The notes under the pieces: model-generated
Told to the model about the DNA's origin: nothing
What the model saw: only the letters and a program-made list of their open reading frames with translations
The model's database searches: none
Program-made: the position numbers and the translations under genes
Part shown: positions 43,355 through 54,839 of the stretch, in pieces
Layout of the letters: each line of letters starts with the position of its first letter
Position numbering within the stretch: position 1 is the stretch's first letter
DNA from: Ahaetulla prasina
Taxonomy: Eukaryota; Chordata; Lepidosauria; Squamata; Colubridae
Direction of reading: 5' to 3'
Assembly (NCBI RefSeq): GCF_028640845.1
Contig: NC_080540.1
Location: forward strand, 263,285,958 to 263,349,957
DNA length: 64,000 nucleotides

Positions 43355-44572
43355 TGAGAGATCATGGGATCCAGCCCCTGTGCTTGTTCGTGACATTGTT
43401 ACATCTGGTCTGAAGGCAGGGGGGGAGGGTTCTGTTCCAGGACTAGAGGGCTGTCCAATCTGTACGGTAAGTGGGAGAGGCAGATATGGTGGAGGGGGGG
43501 GCCGTATCGAGTGTTGGGAGCACATGCTCGATGTTTGACGGCGATCACGTGCTCCGGCCCCTCAGTCCCTACCCGTTCCTCAGGCGGCCATGATCCTAAG
43601 AGCCTGGATCTTCGGTTGATGTTATGTAATGCCCGGTCCGTGGCTAATAAAGCCCCCCTGATTTGCGATCTTATTCAGGGGGAGTCCGCGGACCTTATGG
43701 GCATTACGGAGACCTGGTTGGGTCCGGAGGGGGGGTTCCCCTCGTTGAGCTGTGCCCTCCAGGTTTCCGAGCATTTCATCAGCCGAGGGCCCAAGGTAGG
43801 GGTGGGGGGGTGGCGGTTGTCATTAAGGAAGATCTAGAACCTTGGGAGGCCACTGTTCCTCAGATTGCCGGTTGTGAATCCCTCTATGTGAGGTGGGGCC
43901 ATAGGAATCAGTTGGGCTTGTTGATCGCGTACCTGGCTCCTTGCTGCGTGACCACAGCCCTGCCCGAGCTGTTGGAGGTACTTGCCTCTGTGGCGGTTGA
44001 GACCCCAGACTTATAGTCATGGGGGATTTCAACTTGCCATCGGCTGGCTTGCTATCGACTGCAGCTAGGGAGTTCCAGGCTTCCATGACGGCCTTGGATC
44101 TGATTCGGGTAAATGATGGCCCCACACACATGGGGGGAGGCACACTGGACCTGATTTATATCTCTGGTCAGTGGTTAAATGATCTGGAATTAGATGATTT
44201 AGTAACAGAACCGATGTCATGGTCCGATCATTTTCTCCTTCGACTAGACTTCCGAACCGCCATCCACCATCGCAGGGAGACGGAACCTATACGGTGGTTC
44301 CGTCCCAGGCGCCTGATGGACCCTGAGAGGTTCCGGACGGAGCTTGGGCCATTCCCTGAGGATCTGGCCCACGGCACAACTGAGGAACTAGTTGCAGCCT
44401 GGGAGCAGGCCGCGGCTGGGGCCTTGGACCGTGTCGTACCTTTGCGACCTCTGACCCGGCGCAGATCTCGTTTGGCCCCTTGGTTCTCCGAGGGGCTGAG
44501 GGAGATGAAACGCCGGAGAAGACGTCTAGAGAGCACCTGGAGGTCCAGCCGTTCCGAAGCTGATTGGACACT
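43355..44572 (+). pseudogene. L2 LINE 5' region and endonuclease domain
   Basis: The 5' region ATCTGTACGGTAAGTGGGAG matches the corresponding part of the antisense L2 at 2719-6107. The endonuclease starts near 43614 (RLMLCNARSVANKAPLICDL), continues with GITETWLG, shifts frame near 43720 (GVPLVELCPPGFRAFHQPR), then GDFNLPSAGL at 44019, TLDLIYIS and SWSDHFLLRLDF. It carries the catalytic GDFN and SDH blocks. It ends abruptly after RSSRSEAD at 44572, where an antisense L1 segment begins. The same L2 resumes at 46213. Confidence 0.88.
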
Positions 44573-46212
44573 TTAAGAGTCCATTCTTCAATTGTAGGTA
44601 ATTCTTCTTTCTTCCAATATTGAGCAATCAAAAGTCTTGCGGCTGTTATTAAGTTCAGAATCAATTTAGTCTCTATAGCTGTACAATCCATAATTATTAC
44701 TAGTAAAAAGAACTGCGGGGTAAACTTAATCTTCTTTTCAAAATATTCTGCATGATCCACCATACTTTAATCCAAAATGCTTTAACTTTTTTGCAAGTCC
44801 ACCATATATGATAATAAGTAGCATCTTCACAATCACATCTCCAGCATTTAGCCTGTACATTAGGATACATACATGACAATTTTTGGGGGTCTAAATGCCA
44901 TCTATAAAACATCTTATAAAATTTTCTCTCATATTTTGCGCTTGTGTAAATTTAACATTCCTCACCCAAATTCTTTCCCAAGTTTCCAACATTATTGGTT
45001 GCTGAAAATTTTGTGCCCACTTAATCATACAATCCTTAACCAAATCAGTCTCTGAATCTATTTCTACTAATACATTATACAACCTCTTAATATGCTGTTG
45101 ACCTTGATCTCTCATTTGTTTTAACAAATTATCCTCAATTTGCTTAACACCTATTTTTTGATCTAATTTCCATCTAGCTTGTAGTTGTCCATATTGGAAC
45201 CATGTATAATTTTTCCCTTCTTCCCCCATCTTTTCTCTAGATTTTAATTGTAACTCCCCCTTTTCCATACAAAGAAGTTCTTTATAAGTAACTACCTCCA
45301 TCTTTTGATATATATTTATATTTTCTATCATGTGTCTCGGGTTTGCCCATATTGGAATCTTTCCATCTAATTTGTATTGATATTTCCTCCAAACCCTCAA
45401 TAATGCATTTCTAATTATATTATTTTTAAATATTTTATCAACTTTCTTATCATATAATAAATAGGCATGCCACCCATATAACAAACCATAACCTTCTATA
45501 TTCAGAACTCTTTCCTCAGTTAAATTAATCCAATCAGTAATTAATGATAAAACAACTGCTTCATAATACAATTTTAAATTAGGCATTTTAAGACCCCCTT
45601 TCCTTATATCCTGCATTACTTTTAATTTTATTCTTGGTTTTTGCCCATCCATACAAATTTACTAATCCCTTTTGCCATTCCTGTAATTTAATATCATTCT
45701 TAAACACCGGTATCATTTGAAACAAAACAAAACCTGGGCAAAACATTCATTTTATAGCCGCTATTCTTCCCAGCAAAGATAGTTGTAACTTCTTCCAACT
45801 CTCCATTTCTTTCCATACCTTCTGCCACAATACCTCATAATTATTTTTGTATAATTTAACATTTGAAGCTGTAATATATATTCCTAAATATTTAACCTTT
45901 TTAACGATTTCAAAACCTGAAGTTCTTTCTAACTCTTCTTTTTGTTGTATATTCATATTTTTAGTTATCATCTTTGTCTTTTGCTGATTCACCTTAAATC
46001 CAGATACTTTACCATACTGACCAATTATATCTTTTAAACCAGTTACTGAGTATATTGGTTGAGATACAGTAACAACCAAGTCATCTGCAAAAGCTCTTAA
46101 TCTATAATCTTGATGTTTAACTCTAATTCCCTTTATTCGATCGGAACCACGTATGTTATTCAGAAGAATTTCTAAAGTTAAAATAAAAAGTAATGGGGAC
46201 AAGGGACATCCC
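44573..46212 (-). pseudogene. L1 LINE ORF2 internal fragment, antisense
   Basis: On the minus strand the frame 46202-45747 reads SPLLFILTLEILLNNI and the catalytic block RLRAFADDLVV, then VKYLGIYIT, and the thumb (KVWKEMESWKKLQLSLLGRI). The frame 45652-44891 continues with GGLKMPNLKLYYEAVVLSLI, and 44912-44700 with CWRCDCEDATYYHIWWTCKK, the cysteine-rich C-terminus of L1 ORF2. Both ends lie inside ORF2: there is no 3' UTR, no poly-A and no target duplication. At least two frame breaks. Confidence 0.9.
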
Positions 46213-47247
46213 TGTCTCGTCCCCCAATGAAGCTGTTGAAGTGCTGTCCCGGTGTGTGGAAGCCGTACGGGTCTGGATGGGGAGAAACAGGCTCAAGCTT
46301 AATCCCTCCAAGATGGAGTGGCTGTGGATGCCGGCACCCCGATTCAGTCAGCTGCGGCTGACTGTTGGAGGCGAGTTATTGGCCCCAAAGGATAGGGTGC
46401 GCAACTTAGGTGTCCTCCTGGATGAACGGCTGTCGTTTGAAGATCATTTGACGGCCGTCTCCAGGGGGGCCTTCCACCAGGTTCACCTGGTTCGGCAGTT
46501 GCGCCCCTTCCTTGATCGGGATGCCTTGTGCACGGTCACTCATGCGCTCGTTACCTCTCGCTTGGATTATTGTAATGCTCTCTACATGGGGCTCCCCTTG
46601 AAGTGCACTCGGAGGCTTCAGTTAGTCCAGAATGCAGCTGTGCGGGTAATAGAAGGAGCTCCGCGTAGCTCCCATATAACACCGCTCCTGCGCAGACTGC
46701 ACTGGCTACCTGTGGCCTTTCGAGTGCACTTTAAGGTGTTGGTTACTACCTTTAAAGCGCTCCATGGCTTAGGGCCTGGGTACTTACGGGACCGCCTGCT
46801 GTTACCACATGCCTCCCACCGACCCGTACGCTCTCACAGAGAGGGACTTCTCAGGGTGCCGTCCGCCAAGCAATGTCGGCTGGCAGCCCCCAGGGAAAGG
46901 TCCTTCTCTGTGGGGGCTCCCACCCTCTGGAACGAACTTCCCCCGGGTTTACGCCAAATACCTGACCTTCGGACATTCCGTCGCGAACTGAAGACACATC
47001 TTTTTATTCGCGCGGGGCTGGCTTAAATTGATTTTAACAAATTTTTAAATTCTTAGAAATTAATTTTAAATGGGGTTTTTTAGCTTATTATATATTTTAC
47101 TTCTCAGGCCAATTTTAAAATAAGTTTTTTAACTGCATTTTAAATTTGTATATTGTACCGTCTGTTTTATTCTTGCCTGTACACCGCCCTGAGTCCTTCG
47201 GGAGAAGGGCGGTATAGAAATCAAATAAATAAATAAATAAATAAATG
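46213..47247 (+). pseudogene. L2 LINE RT thumb, C-terminus and 3' end
   Basis: One open frame to 47026 begins SPNEAVEVLSRCVEAVRVW, just after the catalytic YADD block, which is missing. It continues GRNRLKLNPSKMEWLW, LDYCNALYMGLPLKCTRRL, QLVQNAAVRVIEG, WLPVAFRVHFKVL, and LRTFRRELKTHLF. The 3' UTR ends with the stem-loop CCGCCCTGAGTCCTTCGGGA...AGGGCGG and AAATAAATAAAT. The frame is intact here, but the protein lacks its palm. Continuation of 43355-44572. Confidence 0.9.
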
Positions 47248-50200
47248 GGTACAATTTTAGAGGGAGAAAAGAAGTCTTCCAAAGTCAACCTCTGCCATAA
47301 TTTCTTGTTCTTTATTTCTGTATTTCAGTTTGATAGAACATGACATAAGGGTCATGTAATATGAAAAAAATAAACCAATAAATAAATAAACATGAGCCAA
47401 TCATAAGATGAATTTAAACCTTTTCACTTGCTTTTACAATTTTCTAGCATTTTATAAATCAATTTTGCATTTACAAATCAAGAAAAGCTCTATGACTGTG
47501 CTCTTTTCCTTCTTGAACCCATGTGCAACTTCTTCCTTTTTTAAATAATTGTATAAACAACAATGCAGAAAAGATAAAAACTGTATTGTGAGAAAGAGTC
47601 CCAGTGGTAAAGTTTGCTATAGTGGCATTAGGGTAACTGTTCCCAATTGCGAACAGGTGGTAAAAACACAGATCCTACTGAGAAATAATGAGATGTGTAT
47701 ACATAAGTTTAGGAACCTCCTGTGCATCTTTTTCAAATGACATAAGACAACTTGAAATTAAATTTCATTTGATGCCAGATGAAAAACAAATGTTTCAGGG
47801 GAAACGGTTTTAATACAAAATTAATTTGTTGTATATGTGCATGCCAGCAGGTTTTTATATATACATATATACATACACACACACACACACACACACACAC
47901 GTGTATAATCTTTTATAAAATCTTTTATAAAATAATGAGCACATAGATTTATAAGCATTCTGTGAGTACTCAAATTCTTTGTCCTTTTTTCACTATAAGG
48001 TTTCAGCACGAATAAATACACATACGCACACTTCTGACTGAGTTCTGATAAGAGAGATTTCAAACTGAGTCTAGATGGATTTTTTTTTCAAAGCTACTAT
48101 GTTTGCATCCCATGTATGAAAGATAGGATGGCAGCAGAGGCATCTCCAGGGAAAGTCAAAAAAGTCAAGATGGGGATGCTGTTTCAAGCCATGCCTTTTA
48201 TGAGTGTCTTTTCTATGGATGCTTTTATCAGCTCTATACCTTTGTTCTGCTTTGGGCACATTTTAAGGGAGATTATATTTAATCAATGCATGATGACAGT
48301 TTTTATGAAGAGAAGACACAATGAAAGTATTTTAGATCCAAAATATTTTTTATGAAAATTAATGAAAGCCTCCTATAGTTTAAGATTTGTCTTACCATTT
48401 TAGGCAATGTTTCCAGTGTGATAGGAAACCTAGTTCCAAAGAACATAAGAATGCAAATGAATACCATATTATACACTTTAAATCACATATAATAATACGT
48501 AGTTACAGTTTACCGATTCAGCTTTATGAGCCCTACTTTTTAACTGCACCAGCCCATTCCTAAGGGACTGGAATATCTCCCAACAGCACCTCAGTAGGAA
48601 AGAGAAAGATTTGAAAAGTCGTTTCTGCTATGTATCATTTGACAGGAAGTCATGCTATCAGAATGAAGCCTCATAGGAATCAATCTTACATCCATACATG
48701 GCACATGTCCTAGTTACTCTACAGATATGAAAAGGGCCATTAGGGCTTCTTATCAGCTATATATTGGTGTAATTAAAAGGTTTGATAGCATTAACCTGAA
48801 CTGTGAAAGTCTCCAGACAATGCACTTTATCAGTCATCTGACCCTGCACTTTAAACAGTGTCTTTCTCCTCTGCTTTTCAAAGGACGCAGAGGTGCTTTT
48901 ACTGACTTATTTCAACCATAATGCTTTTTTAAAAAAAATATTATTTTTCTCTGTGTTTATGTATTTTAATTCATCAAACTCAATAAGACAGCAACTTGAT
49001 CTGATCATGTGGATTTTATTGTACTTTGGCATTCTAAACTGTTTAATTGTGTTAATTAACATGATGCAATTAAGAATTGGGGACCCTATCTCTCATTGTA
49101 ACTTATAGTTGCTGTGACTTGTGCCTACTACAATTTGCATTGAATTGCAGGCAGATACATTTTACTGCCCTATTGTCTTTGAAATAGTACTTGGAAACAT
49201 TTCAGGACTGCATACTTGAACTTTAGGAGGGTTTACATCAATTTCTTGAAGATAGGCTCTCGCCTCTCTTACCGCTAATCAATGAAAAAAAGTGGTGAAG
49301 TTATGCCCTGGTGATCTAATATAATGCAGTCCAAAGTATTCACATTATAAAAGAAAAAAAGAACATTTTTCTTAAAGATAGATCAGGTCAAATGTTCTAT
49401 TGTTGCAAATTAAGTGTTGCTAGCATAACAGTAACTAAGCTTAGGTGACTGAATTATTCCACTTCCAGCAGTCATTCGAGTGTTGACCTAGTCCATGCCA
49501 TGGCAGATGGGAAAGAGATCCATCCAGTTTATAGTTTAGTTTATTCAGCTTTTGCATTTTCTGAACGGAACTTTCATTTCCTGAAATCAGCACTCTTCCA
49601 AATTTGTGAAGCAGGTCATAGTTGAAGAAAAATGTGTTAAAAATGGGTATGTGACAAGAAGATATACCAAATACATTCTCGTGCAAAAACGTGCATATTT
49701 GAAAACATGTGTCCCAAAAACATCTATTAAAGAGAAGTATGTAATAGAAAAGTACACAAATTAATTTACAACCAGGACGGAATGCATTTAAGATGGGAAA
49801 AACAAGAACTGGACTGAACTGAATGTTACATATTTGCCCATTTCTTGTGATGAGGTACCTGAAATATAGGCCCTCATTACGCATACTGAAAAGATTCTCT
49901 GGAAGAGAGAATGACCACGTATACATTTAAGGTTTTTTAAAAAGAATTTATCACACGTGTATGCAGATTCATATCTGTCCCATTTTAATCCTTTTTTTTT
50001 TCTTTTTCTTTTGCTCATCACTGGTGCTAGGAAATGCAACAATTTAAATTTGCGTGCATTTAAATTAATTAAAATCAAATGAAAGTGCCAGTAGGTCACA
50101 ATCTTAATTTAATGCCCTATTACCAACTGCATATCCTGTTGAAAATAATGTTCCATGGAATGAAATAAAAGCACCTGTTTCACTCAACTGCAAAAATCAC

Positions 50201-51472
50201 TTTCAAAGAATAACTTTTTGTTGGTTTCTGTTTTGTGTGCATGGAAAAGATGAAGCTTACATCCCTTATATATTAGACTAAGCCAGGACTATTCCCACAC
50301 TCCACCACCCATAAAATAGTTGACCTTATGGGATCCTTTGTAATTCTCACAGGAAACTATAAATTGCCAAATACATTCTTCCCTCTTGACTCATAATTTG
50401 TGAGAGGATAATATATAACAAAACAGCCTGTGATTTACTGTGTTTTCTTGTGCACTGTTTAACTTGTGAGAATTGGCCATAAGCAAGCAAAGACTGTAAT
50501 AGATTTGTACCAGTTTTTGACTTCAGAAAAGCCTGTATATTTGGCCCTTTGGAAACAGCAGCAGTGTGAATTTTGGAGATAATAAGGAAATGCTTTAGCA
50601 TCAGTCTTAGCAGTCCCAGATTTAGAATGAATGGGGTAGGTATTGTTTAATTTTTTTAGGTTCCTGGATATGTAATAGATAATTTAGATACAAGTCTTCA
50701 GTGTAACACTCCCTCCATCACCACCCCCTTTTTTTTGAGATAACAATTCATCACACTATTGACATTTGGTATTTTATTATGCTAACCATACAACACGTTT
50801 GAAGTACACTTGCTTGTTAGTAAATAGCTTTTCAAAACTCATAATGCAAATTAGGTAGCACTCTCAATAGCCCTGAGAAAGCAGGAGGGGCAGAAGCATC
50901 AATGGGAACAAAAAGAACAATTTTGAAATGGCTGCATCGTTTAGCTAGTGTTAAAAAGTTGTAATACGCAAGATATTCTTAGGACGATGTGAGATCATGT
51001 TGGATGAAACTGTATATATAGTAAAAATGTACATTAACATTATATTGCCAATTATACTGTTAGATGTGTTGAACCTTGCAGCTTTCTTAAAATTTACTAG
51101 GCTTCAATATATTCAGGAGATCTAGGTTTAAATGCACTTATGGTGGATTCAATTTTGCATTAAATAAATACTAACTGAATTCTAGATCGTCCTTTGCAGA
51201 TTAGAACAGGCTATGTACAGAGCTCCATTCAATGGAGGATTCTGTTCTATTACTAGTTCTATTACCGTAACTATAATTCTGAAATACCACCACTTGAAAA
51301 AGATGCTGCTTTGATGAGTTGATTCCTCAGAGGATGACCATATTTTTTCTAATGTTCAGGCTGGACCCTAAAAAGAAATCATCTGAATGGAAAGATTAAT
51401 GTACATCCTTCATTAAAACAGCTGTGTTCACATGATACCTGAAATACTTCTGAATCTTTTTTTGAAGATCCA
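47248..51472. other. Long stretch without recognised elements
   Basis: No gene, SINE or LINE recognised in 4.2 kb. (CA)n at 47874-47900. Unbroken AT-rich sequence around 48960-49200 has a texture like conserved non-coding DNA, but conservation cannot be judged from one genome. Confidence 0.45.
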
Positions 51473-51485
51473 TAATCTAACCATA

Positions 51486-52396
51486 GAGGGACGTGGTGGC
51501 TCAGGGGCTAGGAGGTTGAGCTTGTCGATCGAAAGATTGGCAGCTCAGCGGTTCGAATCCCTAGTGCTGCCGTGTAACAGGGTGATCTCCCGTTACTTGT
51601 CCCAGCTTCTGCCAACCTAGCAGTTTCGAAAGCACGTAAAAAATGCAAGTAGAAAAAATAGGGACCACTTTGGTGGGAAGGTAACAGTGTTCCGTGCACC
51701 TTTGGCATTGAGTCATGTCAGCCACATGACCACCGAGACGTCTTCAGACAGCACTGGCTCTTCGGCTTTGAAACGATATGAGCACCGCCCCCTAGAGTCG
51801 GCAACGACTAGCACGTATGTGCGAGGGGAACTGTTGTGACCCAGGTTCCTGGACCCGGACTCCTGGACTCAGATGATTCAGAAAGTGAGGGAGAAGACCT
51901 GGCAAGCCCTGCTTCTCTTGAGCCCTCTCCCTCCCTGGCACCCACTCAAAGGGAGGAGGAGGGGCCGGCAAGGCCTGATTCTCTGGAGCCTTCTTCTGAT
52001 TTGGCAACGCCCCAAGAACAGTTTTGGAGTGATGCAAGACTGAGTAGACGTGACCGGCGCGCGCAGCAGAAGCAGCGTTGGGATAAAGCCAAGTCATAAT
52101 TGTCATGCAATGACATCTGCAGAGACTATAAATAGGAGGCGGGACTTCTTGGTTTTTTGTCTTGGACAAAGCAATGAATTTGCGCGGGCAAACTGTATCA
52201 ATGGAGGGAAGAATATATTCGTGAGTAATTCTGGCCTTATCTATAATTTCCTCGTTATCTCCAGAAACTTGGCAGGCCCGTGGGTAGACGTGGCCAGGAC
52301 ATCTATCTATGTAAATAAAAGGAGAAAAGGAGGCCTCTGACTGACTCTTTGCTGGGAGTATTGGGGGGAGGGAAACAGAACAGGAACCTTTACCTT
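51486..52396 (+). repeat. tRNA-derived SINE, complete, split by a solo LTR
   Basis: The SINE covers 51486-51831 and 52388-52396. A-box TGGCTCAGGGG (51497-51507), B-box GGTTCGAATCC (51550-51560). The body matches the copy at 25909. TAATCTAACCATA is repeated exactly at 51473-51485 and 52397-52409, the SINE's own 13-bp target duplication. The LTR lies in its 3' tail. Confidence 0.92.
51832..52382 (+). mobile_element. Solo LTR, 551 bp, with 5-bp target duplication GGAAC
   Basis: Begins TGTTGTGACCCAGG, ends GGGAAACAGAACA. GGAAC is repeated exactly (51827-51831, 52383-52387). TATAAATA at 52127-52134, AATAAA at 52314-52319. Same family as 12171-12722. An open stretch of about 88 codons begins at a GTG codon at 51836 in both copies; see rejected items. 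Confidence 0.92.
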
Positions 52397-52409
52397 TAAT
52401 CTAACCATA

Positions 52410-52897
52410 AAACAGTATACATTTGGTTGACATATCATAGGACTGATATTTTAAATAGCATCACATGAAGCAGACTGAGGACAAGCTACAATACAATGCT
52501 AAGTATGCACACACACAACTGTATTTTTTTTCACAGTCTAAATTGCCACAATGAATGCAGAAGAATAAAAATACACAGAGAAGTAGTACCTTTTTCCTTT
52601 CCTACCACAGTCCTGCAAAAAACTTACTGAGGCTTTTTACTTGTTTCTGAAGGACAATGCCATTTGAACATACTATGCAATTAAGCGATCATGTATTTTT
52701 GTGTCCAACTCCCTTCTAGATTTAAAAAGCATAAATGTTTTGCATGATGCACTCTACAAAGACACTTGGAAGTTCAGCAGTGCTCTTTCCTCAGTGCTCT
52801 GCCAAGACTGTGGTCTCTTATTTCTTATCCCTCAAAACTTTGTGCAAAATTCCTTATTACCATAGAATAAGCTTACTTAGTATGGATAGTGTGTACA
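52410..52897. other. Unassigned DNA
   Basis: Nothing recognised. Confidence 0.4.
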
Positions 52898-53120
52898 CCG
52901 GAGGTGAAATCCAGCAGGTTCTGACAGGTTCTGGAGAACTAGTAGTGGAAATTTTGAGTAGTTTGGAGAACCGGCAAATATCACCTCTGACTGGCCCCAG
53001 AGTGGGATAGGAATGGAGATTTTGCAATATCCTTCCCCCAGGAGTTGGAGATTTTGTAGTATCCTTCCCCTGGAATGGAGTGGGAATGGAGATTTTGCCA
53101 TGCCCAACAAGCCACACCAG
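52898..53120 (+). mobile_element. hAT element, CAGGGGTGAAAT family, 3'-worn copy
   Basis: GGAGGTGAAATCCAGCAGG and the following 100 bases match the copy at 13381 closely. The right part has an internal duplication of the ATTTTGCAATATCC block, and the right inverted repeat is missing. Confidence 0.75.
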
Positions 53121-53997
53121 ACATGGTAAAACCCCTTAGAAATCTTACAACTTAGTTGTAGTAGTCATAAAACTATTCCTCAAACTTCCAAATAAAATTG
53201 TCATTGTTCATGGCGTACTGACATTCAAGGAACTTTAGTCCAAACTGTCTCATAGTTTAGGGAATGTTCTAGAATGGTATGCTTTCATAAGCAAGAGACT
53301 TTCAATGTTGATCCAAATCATCAACCTCAATGGGTGAGAACTACAACTTCCAAAATCCCAAGATCATGTTGGATAGGAATTCTAGGGATTGGAATATCAA
53401 AAAAGTTCAGACATATCAAGTTGGATAAGGCTTTTTCAGATAATCAACGTGCTAAAAGTTTAAGCAGCCACATGAACTAATTATAGGCTAACTATTTTCA
53501 TTAGCAATTTGATTGAGTTCATATTTTATTCCTCAAGCCTTTTTTTTTTCCGGTGACCAATTGATGTCTACCCTTGGGGAATCTAAGATTGTATCTCTAC
53601 AGTTCTGGTTTTTTTCCCATCTGAAAAAATCTCAATGGAAAAAGCCTTTTTAAAAATCAGTCAAATCCTATACAGCCTTTAAAACTTAGTAAAAATGGCC
53701 AAAGGCAGATAATTATGCTTGAAAGAGAAATTATTCCAAAATGGAAATTTATGTAGATGAACTCATAAAAAATGAAGCAAATTTCCCTCCAAGTATTCTT
53801 ATTACAGTTTTCCTGCTATGTATGTAGCTTTACCCCAATTAGCATTACTTTCCAATCTCATTCCAATCAAAATGGATTGCAAAGCGCATGAAAATCATAA
53901 CAATATTTTATGATGATCTTTGTACTGTCACTTGCCAAATTCAATATGATAGATATAATCTGGATATTTAGCCAAGTAACCTAAAGTTCTAAACACA
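53121..53997. other. Unassigned DNA
   Basis: Nothing recognised. Confidence 0.4.
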
Positions 53998-54110
53998 TTT
54001 ATTTATTATTTTTTAAATCAATTTATATAGTTGTCCATATCACAAACAAGGAACCTGGGTAGCATGCAACAGAGCTAAAACAGTTAATAAATACATTAAA
54101 AAGTATAAAA
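53998..54110 (-). repeat. Possible old LINE 3' end
   Basis: TTTTTAAATCAATTTATATAG, then a stretch like a worn L2-type end, AAGGAACCTGGGTAGCATGC, and AATAAATACATTAAAA. Weak. Confidence 0.4.
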
Positions 54111-54324
54111 ATCAAGCTATTGTTTGATAGCTATGTTAACAACTATTAACTTGAAACCTTTGTCTTCTTTTCATGTTTAAAACGTTTTTCAGTGGCATTT
54201 TCAGATCTGCAAGTCTGTTTCAGTTTTCTAGGCCTGATAAAGAAATCTTGTCCATATATATTTATAATTTTTGCCATTACAGTATTAGAGATCTTACAAG
54301 GTATCTTATTATTATTTTTTATAA

Positions 54325-54656
54325 TAGATAAATGTTTCACCTGTCCAGTTGGTTTCAACTATAAGGGGTAGTGCTCATTTCCATTTCTTAGCAGAGGGAA
54401 CAAGCATTTTCCAAAGATATTTCTGTGGTCATGTGGCCAGCATGACTGTATACTGAAGTTCATGGAATGCTCTTACCTTCCCTCTGAACTGATACCTATT
54501 TATCTACTCACATTTGTATGCTTTCAAACTGCTAGGTGGATATGAGCTGGGGCATGTAATGGAGCTCACCACTTCATCTGGCACTTGGGTCTTGAACCTG
54601 GCGTCTCAGCTCTCCAGTTCAGCCTTTTTAACTGCTGAGTAATTGCACCTCTATTA
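54325..54656 (-). repeat. Old copy of the CTTTACC-tailed SINE family
   Basis: On the minus strand GTGAGTAGATAAATAGGTAT, GAGGGAAGGTAAGAGCATTC and CATGCTGGCCACATGACCAC align with the body of the SINEs at 25909 and 51486 but with many substitutions. The tail is different (GTTGAAACCAACTGGACAGG), perhaps an older subfamily. Confidence 0.7.
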
Positions 54657-54839
54657 TTATTTATACATTCCCACTATTAATACTGTTGATGTTATTATTG
54701 TCTATTTCATGATTTGTTCATCTTTGAAACTACTATTTCAGAATTTTGAAAAGTAGTCCAGCTAGCTTTTTGCAGCTAAAAAATGAAAAATCCAGGGAAA
54801 TTTTTAAACATTCATTGTGGCATAAGCATTTAGATGGGA

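Noticed and set aside
48116..48355. 79-codon frame with hydrophobic stretches.
   Set aside because: No family resemblance, no splice context, no neighbouring exon; likely chance.
51497..51560. tRNA-like A and B boxes here and at 9888, 18205, 22620 and 26240.
   Set aside because: They are SINE heads; no cloverleaf with a plausible anticodon arm or acceptor stem was found, so no tRNA gene is called.
51836..52099. Open frame of about 88 codons in both solo LTRs, with no indels between the two copies.
   Set aside because: It starts at GTG, and most differences between the two copies change the amino acid (about 17 against about 5 silent). That is no sign of protein selection; the frame is likely chance in a GC-richer U3.
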